From an uncultured Eubacteriales bacterium (GTDB lineage: Bacteria; Bacillota; Clostridia; Oscillospirales; Oscillospiraceae): 9,256 nucleotides of DNA. The notes under the pieces are model-generated. The model searched no databases, was not told the origin of the DNA, and saw only the letters and a list, made by a program, of their open reading frames with translations. The stretch lies in NCBI GenBank assembly GCA_958427375.1, contig CAUABY010000071.1, positions 1 through 9,256 on the forward strand, written 5' to 3'. Made by a program: the position numbers and the translations under genes. This document shows, piece after piece, positions 1 to 5,797 of the stretch; position 1 is the first letter of the stretch, and every line of letters begins with the position of its first letter.

Positions 1-55
1 CCCAGTTGACGCCGCCGATGATGGTCAGAATCAACGCAATGCGATCCATTATCAT
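1..55 (-). CDS. DUF378-type small membrane protein, N-terminal fragment
   Basis: Only the first 18 codons are in the window; the gene runs off the left edge on the minus strand. The visible peptide, MIMDRIALILTIIGGVNW followed by the first base of a probable Gly codon, closely matches the start of DUF378 proteins. These are short (roughly 60-90 residue) two-helix membrane proteins that begin with a hydrophobic helix ending in a G-x-N-W-G motif. Function is unknown. An AGGAG-type ribosome binding site on the minus strand (around 62-68) lies about 8 bases before the first ATG (55-53). The in-frame ATG at 49-47 is 14 bases away and less likely. The family call rests on this N-terminal motif alone. 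Confidence 0.7.
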   Translation of the reverse strand, partial: MIMDRIALILTIIGGVNW

Positions 56-241
56 GCAAACAACTCCTCTCGTCCGGCGTAAGGACGTTTGCCGCCCTCC
101 GCCTGCTTTCCCTCTTATTGTGCCCTGTCAGATAAAGTTTATACATAAGTTTTAAGATTTTTGTGATTCGACAAAAGTAGTGCTCTTTCGCTCTTTACAA
201 AATCACGGCTTTGTATTATCTTATACTCACAGCTTATCCAA

Positions 242-259
242 TTGACCCCTCCGGGGGTC
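242..259. repeat. Perfect 7-bp inverted repeat (hairpin or operator-like)
   Basis: TGACCCC and GGGGTCA flank a four-base TCCG centre, giving a compact GC-rich hairpin in RNA or a dyad for a dimeric DNA-binding protein. No T-run follows on either strand, so it is not a standard intrinsic terminator. It lies about 95-110 bases past the stop of the YwaF-like gene and about 190 bases before the DUF378 start. It could be a regulatory dyad for the latter or a 3'-end structure of the former. Confidence 0.45.
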
Positions 260-292
260 AGGCTCATATCTTTATCCCACAACCCTGTTTTA

Positions 293-323
293 CGGGCCGC
301 GCTCTGCGGCCCGCACTTTTTTT
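293..323 (+). terminator. Strong hairpin with T-run, terminator-like on the plus strand
   Basis: CGGGCCGC (293-300) and GCGGCCCG (306-313) form a perfect 8-bp GC stem with a GCTCT loop, followed after CAC by seven T residues (317-323). In form this is an intrinsic terminator for plus-strand transcription, yet no plus-strand gene lies upstream in the window. Read on the minus strand it sits about 40 bases past the end of the YwaF-like gene, but there it is followed by TAAAAC with no U-run. It may weakly end that transcript or block antisense transcription. Confidence 0.4.
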
Positions 324-353
324 GCCCGCGCATATAAATCCCGCATTGTGGGC

Positions 354-1145
354 TCAGCCCTGCTCCGCCCGGCGCGGCCTGAGCCATGGCGCGTATATAA
401 GCGCCCACGCCGTAATCAGCAGCGGGATATAGCCCACAAGATAACCGGGCGTGCCGAGCGCGGCGAAAAGCGCGAGCGGCGAGCCGGGCGGCGGGTATAG
501 CAAAAACATATAATTCATGCCCGTGAGCCTGTCGAAAATATACACCGGCACGGCGAGCGCGAGCATCAGCAGCAGGCAGCGCGGCGCGGCCTTTATGTCC
601 GGCACAAGCTCCCGCGCGAACACCCGCTCAAGGATGTACGCCACAAGCAAAAAGTGCAGTGCGAATGAGGCGAGCGATGCCGGGTGCAAAAGCCCACAGC
701 CGCGCCAGTCCGGGAATAGGAGCGCCGCGAGCGCACCCGGCAGGCAGAACGCGTACAAAAACTGCCCCAGCAGCTCTCCGCCGCGCAGGGCATGGAAAAA
801 GCAGAAATACACCGCCAGCGCGCACAGGTGCAGCGGCAGATGCGAGATAAGGCCGTTCCCCGCAAGCGCCGGCAATACGGTGCGCGCCAGCTCAATAAAA
901 AGCGCGGCTGAAACCACGCCCAGCCGCAGGCCGCGCCGCCGCTTGGCCTCCGACAGGATGTACACGCGCGCCATGACAAGGATAAACACCGCGCCAAGCG
1001 CGAGGGCGAGCACGTGCTCCGCCGAAAAAAGCGCAAATCCCGCTCCACGCCCGACAGCTCCGCGCGCGTCAACGCCCGGAATCTGCTCATCTGAAATTAA
1101 AAAAGCGCCCATAGCAAATAATATGCCCAAATATGCCCGGCTCAT
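354..1145 (-). CDS. YwaF / TIGR02206 family (TMEM164-like) integral membrane protein
   Basis: A 263-residue, strongly hydrophobic protein with about seven predicted membrane helices. The family signature is visible in order: an FSAEH motif near residues 40-44, LPLHLC at 103-108, a conserved PDW at 145-147 after a helix, a helix carrying His164 (FALHFLL), and NYMF at 211-214 followed by a Pro-rich PPPGSPL stretch and a last helix. This order fits the TIGR02206/YwaF family, whose biochemical role is not established; the conserved His, Cys and Asn residues face the membrane core. The start is uncertain: no good Shine-Dalgarno precedes the ATG at 1145, and residues 1-35 extend further than I expect before the FS-x-x-H motif, although they form a plausible extra helix. 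The gene is divergent from the lysine-riboswitch gene and shares a control region of about 90 bases with it. Confidence 0.75.
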   Translation of the reverse strand: MSRAYLGILFAMGAFLISDEQIPGVDARGAVGRGAGFALFSAEHVLALALGAVFILVMARVYILSEAKRRRGLRLGVVSAALFIELARTVLPALAGNGLISHLPLHLCALAVYFCFFHALRGGELLGQFLYAFCLPGALAALLFPDWRGCGLLHPASLASFALHFLLVAYILERVFARELVPDIKAAPRCLLLMLALAVPVYIFDRLTGMNYMFLLYPPPGSPLALFAALGTPGYLVGYIPLLITAWALIYAPWLRPRRAEQG

Positions 1146-1199
1146 GCCCGCTTTTTGTTATGTACAGCGTAAAAATTACGGATTTCTTGACAAAAATTG

Positions 1200-1227
1200 T
1201 TGACAAAGCCGCGCGGAGTGTTATACT
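1200..1227 (+). promoter_or_regulatory. Sigma-A type promoter for the riboswitch-transporter unit
   Basis: A perfect -35 TTGACA (1200-1205) is separated by 16 bases from a good -10 TATACT (1222-1227). Transcription should start near 1234-1236, just before the lysine aptamer. A second TTGACA at 1187-1192 lies 13 bases upstream but has no -10 at a workable distance. Spacing and match quality make this the clearest promoter in the window. Confidence 0.8.
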
Positions 1228-1250
1228 TAACAAGTAAATTGAACAAAGCG

Positions 1251-1422
1251 TGATAGAGGCGCGGTTATCAAGAGTAGCTTCCATGTATGGCGCAGGGGCG
1301 CCGGGGGTGAAAGGGGTCACCGCCGAAGAGCAGCTTTGCACCCCGTGCGGCTGTATCTGGGTCGTCGGACAATATCCGGCGGACTGTCACTCTCGCGGAA
1401 TGCGAGGAGTGGTGAGCTGTCA
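1251..1422 (+). promoter_or_regulatory. Lysine riboswitch (L-box) aptamer
   Basis: This leader carries the conserved L-box core: TGATAGAGGCGCGG at its start, ATCAAGAGTA at about 1267-1276, GGTGAAAGGGG then CACCGCCGAAG at about 1306-1328, and ACTGTCAC at 1383-1390. The closing P1 helix pairs TGATAG (1251-1256) with CTGTCA (1417-1422), with one T-G pair. The P5 arm is CTCGC/GCGAG around a GGAAT loop (1392-1406). In the known family, lysine binding stabilises P1 and switches off downstream lysine biosynthesis or uptake genes. Here it lies between a strong promoter and an intrinsic terminator ahead of an NhaC-superfamily gene. The family call is based on matched core motifs and helices, not on a covariance-model score. 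Confidence 0.92.
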
Positions 1423-1438
1423 GGTGTGCGGTTTTGCG

Positions 1439-1478
1439 TCATGGACAGTGTCTGCTCTGTTCATGATTTTTTTATTTT
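1439..1478 (+). terminator. Riboswitch expression platform: intrinsic terminator
   Basis: TCATGGACAG (1439-1448) pairs with CTGTTCATGA (1457-1466) to give a 10-bp stem with an 8-base loop, followed by seven T, an A and four more T. The competing antiterminator is visible. The 3' side of P1 (CTGTC, 1417-1421) is complementary to GACAG (1444-1448) in the 5' arm of the terminator, and GAGC (1414-1417) is complementary to GCTC (1454-1457). Lysine-bound P1 therefore frees the terminator to form, while without lysine the P1 strand can disrupt it. The ribosome binding site lies after the T-run, so control is by transcription termination. Confidence 0.88.
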
Positions 1479-1491
1479 GGAGGTAAACCCC

Positions 1492-3021
1492 ATGTCCATG
1501 TACGGTACTTTCTGGGCGCTCGTGCCGCCGCTGGTGGCCATCGTCCTCGCGCTGATTATTAAGGAGGCCTACTCCTCACTGTTCGTCGGCGTTCTGATTG
1601 GCGCGTTCTTCTGCGCAAGCTTCTCCCCCATCGGCACTCTTGACACCATGCTCAACGACGGCTTTATTACCGCCATCGCGGATAACGCCGGCATCTTCCT
1701 CTTCCTCGTTCTGCTGGGTATCATCGTCGCGCTCGTGAACGCGGCGGGCGGCTCGGCGGCTTTCGGGCGCTGGGCGGCTAAGAACATCAAGACCCGCGTC
1801 GGCGCTATGCTGTCCACCTTCGTGCTCGGTATTCTTATCTTCATTGACGACTACTTCAACTGCCTGACGGTCGGCTCCGTTATGCGCCCCGTCACCGACA
1901 GCCACAAGATTTCGCGCGCAAAGCTCGCCTACCTCATCGACGCGACCGCCGCGCCCGTGTGCATGATAGCGCCTATCTCCTCTTGGGCGGCCGCCGTCTC
2001 CGGCGTCGCGTCCGACCTTGATATCGGCGTGTCCGGCATCCAGCTTTTTGTCAGCGCCATCCCCTATAACTTCTACTCCCTTCTAACCTTCGTTTTCATT
2101 ATCGCCATCTGCTTTATGAAGTTTGATTACGGCCCTATGCGCCTACAGGAAATGAACGCCAGCCTCAACGGTGACCTCGGCGCGCTTGAGGGTGACGGCG
2201 AGATGAAGGCCAACCCCAGAGGCCGTGTCATCGACCTTGTTCTTCCGGTCGTCATCCTCATCGTCTCCTGCACCATCGGCATGATCTATGTCGGCGGCTT
2301 CTTCGGCGTTGACGCTTGGGGCGGCACCGACTTCGCCGGTGACTTCATCGGCGCTTTCGGCAATACTGACGCTTTCATCGGCCTGCCTTGGGGCGGCATT
2401 ATCTCCCTCGTCCTCATCGTTATCTACATGCTCTGCCGCCGCCTGATGAGCTTCAAGGAAGCCATGGAGTGCGTGCCCAAGGGCTTCATCGCCATGGTTC
2501 CCCCCATCATCATCCTCACCATGGCCGTCTCCCTCAAGAGTATGACCAGCAGCCTCGGCGCTGACGTTTTCGTACACGACCTTATGATGGGCGCCTCCGC
2601 CGGACTCTACAATATGCTCCCCGCGGTCATCTTCCTTGTGGCCTGCGTGCTCGCCTTTGCCTCAGGCACCTCTTGGGGCACTTTCGGCATCCTCATCCCC
2701 ATCGTTACCGCTATCTTCCCCAGCTCCAGCGAGCTGCTGATAATCGGTATCTCTGCCTGCTGCGCCGGCGCTGTCTGCGGCGACCACTGCTCCCCCATCT
2801 CCGACACGACCATCATGGCCTCTGCCGGTGCGCAGATGAACCACCTCACCCACGTTGCAACTCAGCTGCCCTATGTCATCACCGTGGCCGCGCTGAGTTT
2901 TGTGTCCTACATCATCGCGGGCTTTGTCCAGAACGCCATCATCTGCCTTGCTATCGGCGCTGTTCTCACCGTCGCGGCGCTCTTCTCCATCCGCGCTCAC
3001 GAGACCGAAAAGGCCGCATAA
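1492..3021 (+). CDS. NhaC-superfamily transporter, predicted lysine transporter (LysW-like)
   Basis: A 509-residue polytopic inner-membrane carrier with about 11-12 predicted helices. It belongs to the Na+/H+ antiporter NhaC family (Pfam Na_H_antiporter). Family features include IDDYFNCLTVGS at 118-129, SGTSWGTFGILIP at 391-403 in a discontinuous-helix-like stretch, and GDHCSPISDTT at 430-440 with its acidic residue. A soluble loop lies at about 215-245. The start at 1492 has an excellent GGAGGT site 7 bases upstream; the frame is open 52 codons further back, but that stretch lies inside the riboswitch. NhaC-family members under lysine riboswitches were predicted by comparative genomics (Rodionov and colleagues) to be lysine transporters, called LysW, and the leader here supports that role. 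Substrate and coupling ion are inferred, not visible in the protein. A terminator follows the stop, so the gene is probably monocistronic. Confidence 0.9.
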   Translation: MSMYGTFWALVPPLVAIVLALIIKEAYSSLFVGVLIGAFFCASFSPIGTLDTMLNDGFITAIADNAGIFLFLVLLGIIVALVNAAGGSAAFGRWAAKNIKTRVGAMLSTFVLGILIFIDDYFNCLTVGSVMRPVTDSHKISRAKLAYLIDATAAPVCMIAPISSWAAAVSGVASDLDIGVSGIQLFVSAIPYNFYSLLTFVFIIAICFMKFDYGPMRLQEMNASLNGDLGALEGDGEMKANPRGRVIDLVLPVVILIVSCTIGMIYVGGFFGVDAWGGTDFAGDFIGAFGNTDAFIGLPWGGIISLVLIVIYMLCRRLMSFKEAMECVPKGFIAMVPPIIILTMAVSLKSMTSSLGADVFVHDLMMGASAGLYNMLPAVIFLVACVLAFASGTSWGTFGILIPIVTAIFPSSSELLIIGISACCAGAVCGDHCSPISDTTIMASAGAQMNHLTHVATQLPYVITVAALSFVSYIIAGFVQNAIICLAIGAVLTVAALFSIRAHETEKAA

Positions 3022-3047
3022 AACCGCACAATAACATTACGCATAGT

Positions 3048-3083
3048 CTGTGGGAAGTATTTCGTTACTTCCCACAGATTTTT
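3048..3083 (+). terminator. Intrinsic terminator after the NhaC-type transporter gene
   Basis: CTGTGGGAAGTA (3048-3059) and TACTTCCCACAG (3066-3077) form a perfect 12-bp stem around TTTCGT, followed by ATTTTT and further T-rich sequence. It lies 26 bases past the stop codon and should end the transporter transcript efficiently. Confidence 0.9.
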
Positions 3084-3084
3084 C

Positions 3085-3113
3085 TTGCTATTTTTGCACA
3101 CAAACCGTATAAT
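3085..3113 (+). promoter_or_regulatory. Promoter for the CLC transporter gene
   Basis: A perfect -10 TATAAT (3108-3113) is preceded, with an ideal 17-base spacer, by TTGCTA (3085-3090), a 4 of 6 match to the -35 consensus. Transcription would begin near 3120, leaving a leader of about 30 bases before the ATG at 3149. The -35 element lies in the T-rich tail of the preceding terminator. Confidence 0.65.
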
Positions 3114-3148
3114 CGGCTAAGATATCAGAATTTTTGGGAGTAGATTGA

Positions 3149-4465
3149 ATGGCTGCAATAAAGGAGTTTTTACACGAGGCGAAGCTGTACGCCGTGGCGC
3201 TGGGCAAGTGGCTGGCGCTTGCGGGCATCACGGGCGTGCTGTGCGGGCTTATCGGTTCGGCCTTTCATATAAGCGTGGGCTATGTGACGACGCTCCGTCA
3301 GGCGCACCCGTGGCTTTTGTACCTGCTGCCCGCGGCGGGGCTTGCTATTGTGGCAGTGTACAGGCTGTTTCGCACCGAGGGCGAGGGCACGAACGACATT
3401 ATAGACGCGGTGCATTTAGGCAAGCCCCTGCCCATCCTGCTCCTGCCCTCCATTTTTATTGGCACGGTGCTGACGCATCTCTGCGGCGGCTCTGCCGGGC
3501 GTGAGGGTGCGGCACTGCAAATGGGCGGCACTATCGGCTACTGGTCGAGCAGGCTTTTCCGCCTTGATGACCGCGACCGCCGCACCGCTACGCTCTGCGG
3601 CATGGCGGCCTTTTTCTCCGCGCTCTTCGGCACCCCGCTTGCGGCCACCATGTTCGCCATGATGGTCATAAGCGTCGGCACATTCTACCTCGCGGCTTTC
3701 ATCCCCTGCTTCACCGCCTCTCTCGTGGCCTATGGCATATCCATACTTCTGGGCGTTGCGCCCACGCGCTTCGCGGTCGATATCCCGGCCATAATCCCGC
3801 TGGACCTGCTGCGCGTTGGCATCCTCGCGGCGCTCTGCGCGTGGCTGTCCGCCATTTTCTGCAAAGTTCTGCGCCTGTGCGAGCATAAGGCCGCAAAATG
3901 GCTCAAAAATGCGTGGCTTCGCGCGGCGGCGGGCGGGCTTATCATAATAGCATTGACGCTGATTGTCGGCACAACAGACTATAACGGCGCGGGTATGGAT
4001 GTTATCACCGCCGCCGTTGAGCAGGGCCGCGCCGCGCCGGGGGCCTTTATTATGAAGCTCATCTTCACCTGCGTCACCCTTGCCGCGGGCTTTAAGGGCG
4101 GTGAGGTCGTGCCCTCATTCTTCATCGGGGCGACCTTTGGCTGTGCCGCCGCGCCGCTTTTGGGTCTGCCCGCGGGCTTTGGCGCGGCACTGGGGCTTGT
4201 GTGCGTGTTCTGCGGTGCTACAAACTGCCCCATTGCCTCCATTTTCCTCGCCATTGAGCTTTTCGGCGGGGGCGGTGTGCTGTATTTCGCGCTCGGCTGC
4301 GGCGTGAGCTACATGCTCTCCGGCTACAACGGGCTCTATTCCAGCCAGACAATTCTCTACTCCAAGCTCAAGGCGCAGTACATAAACGTCCACACCAACG
4401 CCTACCACGCGGGTGAGGACAACGACGCTCTGCCGCACATCAAAGGCAGCCTGCACGACGATTGA
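3149..4465 (+). CDS. CLC-family anion channel/transporter, non-canonical subgroup
   Basis: A 438-residue membrane protein of the CLC (ClcA-like) superfamily, slightly shorter than E. coli ClcA and without C-terminal CBS domains. The CLC anion-site segments appear in order: GEGTN at 78-82 (ClcA has GSGIP), GREGA at 117-121 with the external gating glutamate E119, GTPLA at 161-165, GGEVVP at 317-322 (ClcA has GGIFAP), and GLYSSQ at 395-400, where Y397 matches the ClcA pore tyrosine. By hand alignment the internal proton glutamate of ClcA (E203) corresponds to V173. The central serine is replaced by E79. The protein should move anions across the cytoplasmic membrane, but ion selectivity and proton coupling cannot be assumed from ClcA. 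The start is supported by GGGAG 8 bases upstream. The gene has its own promoter and terminator. Confidence 0.9.
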   Translation: MAAIKEFLHEAKLYAVALGKWLALAGITGVLCGLIGSAFHISVGYVTTLRQAHPWLLYLLPAAGLAIVAVYRLFRTEGEGTNDIIDAVHLGKPLPILLLPSIFIGTVLTHLCGGSAGREGAALQMGGTIGYWSSRLFRLDDRDRRTATLCGMAAFFSALFGTPLAATMFAMMVISVGTFYLAAFIPCFTASLVAYGISILLGVAPTRFAVDIPAIIPLDLLRVGILAALCAWLSAIFCKVLRLCEHKAAKWLKNAWLRAAAGGLIIIALTLIVGTTDYNGAGMDVITAAVEQGRAAPGAFIMKLIFTCVTLAAGFKGGEVVPSFFIGATFGCAAAPLLGLPAGFGAALGLVCVFCGATNCPIASIFLAIELFGGGGVLYFALGCGVSYMLSGYNGLYSSQTILYSKLKAQYINVHTNAYHAGEDNDALPHIKGSLHDD

Positions 4466-4509
4466 GGCAATGGCGCACCCGCACCCGCGCCCACAATCAT
4501 AAACACGTT

Positions 4510-4547
4510 AAAGCCCGTGAAAGACATACGGCTCTCGCGGGCTTTTT
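4510..4547 (+). terminator. Intrinsic terminator after the CLC gene
   Basis: AAAGCCCGTGA (4510-4520) pairs with TCGCGGGCTTT (4535-4545), including one T-G pair, closing a 14-base loop. The T-run covers 4543-4547. It lies 44 bases past the CLC stop and between converging genes. On the minus strand it is followed only by TTTAAC, so it would act weakly for the opposing lipoprotein gene. Confidence 0.8.
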
Positions 4548-4625
4548 ATCAACTTGCGGCAAAATGCCGGGGTTATTGTTGTTTATACTGATTTTCAACT
4601 AAATTCTTTTTAATAGATTTTAGTA

Positions 4626-4700
4626 TTAGCCATACTCCTCCGCGCCGCACGCGCCCTCGCCAAAGAGCGCGACGTTTACAACGCTCCTCTCCGTGCTCAG
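4626..4700 (-). pseudogene. Out-of-frame continuation of the lipoprotein gene
   Basis: Directly overlapping the lipoprotein stop, the minus strand reads, from CTG at 4700, LSTERSVVNVALFGEGACG then AEEYG and a TAA at 4628-4626. The relative frame equals the loss of one A in the AAAA run at 4706-4703: with five A the junction would read GMAKKLSTERSVV. This resembles the strand that begins the solute-binding half of clostridial propeller plus solute-binding lipoproteins, as I remember them. After the TAA the DNA becomes AT-rich and non-coding, so the rest of any such domain is gone. This is an inference from a 24-codon stretch. Confidence 0.45.
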
Positions 4701-5788
4701 CTTTTCGCCATACCGCAGATTACGAAAAAGTTTTCCCCCTGAACAGAGCGGATAAAGCTCTTTTCCGACAATCTGCACGCATAAAGGCTTGCGTGATCAT
4801 AAGTTCCGTAATACCAGCGGAAAAGCTCCCGGCAGACATTCTCTCCCGGTTCACAGCAGTAATAACTAAGCTCATCACTCAATACGTACTCCCCGTTCAG
4901 GCCCTGAATATTAGTCATTTCGATTGGGTGCGGCTCTATTCCGCCGCTACTATCAATGTGCAGGTTAATGGGGCTGAATTCTCCCGTCTCAGGTGAATAT
5001 AAGAGGTGCTCATTGGCTATGTGGCAGTCCTCGTATTGGGCCTCAAAAATAACCTGTTCGCCGAAAATCGTGCCGTTTGCCAAAGTGCCTTTCTCTTCAA
5101 GCTCGCTCAGCTTGCTCGTACCGTCCGTGTTAAGGCAGAGTATTTTTCCGCCGCCGTAGAGCATTACCCGCCCGCTCTTGTCCGCAACAATGCCGAAAAC
5201 ATACGGGAAATCAGGCAGGCTCAGCTCCTGTTTGTCTAAAAGTTCGCCGTCGGTTGAGTACTTCAGCAGCGCATAGCGCCCCTGATAGTCCGGGTTTTCA
5301 CAAATATCCATGCCGTCAAAATACACGGAGGCGGTCTCACCCGTGACGGCGTAAAAGCAGCTGTCATCCCCGGCGCATACAGCGTAAATATTCTTCTCGG
5401 CAATGGAGTCCGGCTCGTCCAGCGCTATAAGCCGCGCCTCGCCCACGCTCGCCCTGCCCGTGTCGTCCACGCTGTACTCGGCAAGGGCAAAAAACTCCTC
5501 GCCCGCTGAGGTGCAGTACATGAAAAGGCTGGAATCAATCCGCGCTATCCCTTCCGCGCTGACGCCCTCAGGGAAAGGGTAATACTCCTTGCAGTAAAAT
5601 TCTTCCTCCGCGCTCTCAGCTCCCGCGGCGTGCTCCGATGAAATCTCCGGGCTGTCAGCGCCCTCCGTGTTCTCGGCACCGGGCGCGGGACTGGGGCTTG
5701 GCTCCGCGGGCACGGGCGCGGTGTTCTGCGCTGAGCAGCCGCTCAGCAGCAGTACCGCCAGCAGCAAAACGCACACTGATTTTTTCAT
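4697..5788 (-). CDS. Secreted lipoprotein with propeller-like repeats, probably C-terminally truncated
   Basis: 363 residues starting with a lipoprotein signal: MKKSVCVLLLAVLLLSGC, with lipobox LSGC and lipidated Cys18. A low-complexity linker rich in Pro, Ala, Ser and Glu follows to about residue 63. The rest has no family I can name with confidence, but it contains spaced segments such as ALLKYSTDGELL, VADKSGRVMLYGG and YSPETGEFSPI that look like beta-propeller blades. I chose the ATG at 5788 because AGGAG at 5803-5799 is 10 bases away; the ATG at 5797 is only one base from it. The protein should be anchored outside the cytoplasmic membrane. The minus-strand sequence just past the stop stays protein-like in another frame (4700-4629), suggesting an indel and loss of a C-terminal domain. 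It may be a decaying pseudogene. No convincing promoter was found upstream. Confidence 0.75.
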   Translation of the reverse strand: MKKSVCVLLLAVLLLSGCSAQNTAPVPAEPSPSPAPGAENTEGADSPEISSEHAAGAESAEEEFYCKEYYPFPEGVSAEGIARIDSSLFMYCTSAGEEFFALAEYSVDDTGRASVGEARLIALDEPDSIAEKNIYAVCAGDDSCFYAVTGETASVYFDGMDICENPDYQGRYALLKYSTDGELLDKQELSLPDFPYVFGIVADKSGRVMLYGGGKILCLNTDGTSKLSELEEKGTLANGTIFGEQVIFEAQYEDCHIANEHLLYSPETGEFSPINLHIDSSGGIEPHPIEMTNIQGLNGEYVLSDELSYYCCEPGENVCRELFRWYYGTYDHASLYACRLSEKSFIRSVQGENFFVICGMAKS

Positions 5789-5797
5789 TGCGGTCAT

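Larger units (their letters stand above)
56..353. other. Non-coding gap between YwaF-like gene and DUF378 gene
   Basis: No credible gene is present; the short open frames here have poor start sites and compositions that match no protein family I know. The half nearest the DUF378 gene (about 120-240) is AT-rich and probably holds that gene's promoter and leader. Minus-strand -10-like hexamers occur (TATAAA near 138-143, GATAAT near 217-222), but no well-matched -35 sits at the right distance, so I do not name a promoter. Two strong inverted repeats in the other half are listed separately. Confidence 0.5.

Noticed and set aside
1187..1192. Second TTGACA upstream of the transporter promoter
   Set aside because: No -10-like hexamer lies 15-19 bases downstream; the spacer region there is GC-rich.
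517..1203. 228-codon plus-strand open frame opposite the YwaF-like gene
   Set aside because: Arg/Ser/Ala-rich shadow sequence; the minus-strand frame carries recognised family motifs and membrane helices.
1336..1491. In-frame 52-codon upstream extension of the NhaC-type protein
   Set aside because: It lies inside the lysine aptamer and terminator, lacks a ribosome binding site, and does not resemble the family; ATG 1492 has an ideal GGAGGT.
2143..2577. 144-codon acidic open frame antisense to the transporter
   Set aside because: Its Asp/Glu/Ala/Gly/His-rich composition is what the reverse complement of GC-rich membrane-protein codons gives; no ribosome binding site or family match.
2673..3143. 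156-codon plus-strand frame overlapping the end of the transporter and the next control region
   Set aside because: It is rich in His/Arg/Leu shadow sequence and runs through the terminator and promoter; no ribosome binding site.
4690..4715. Programmed -1 ribosomal frameshift at the lipoprotein stop
   Set aside because: The A-run is not in the phase of a canonical X XXY YYZ slip site and the extension ends after only 24 codons; gene decay or an indel is simpler.
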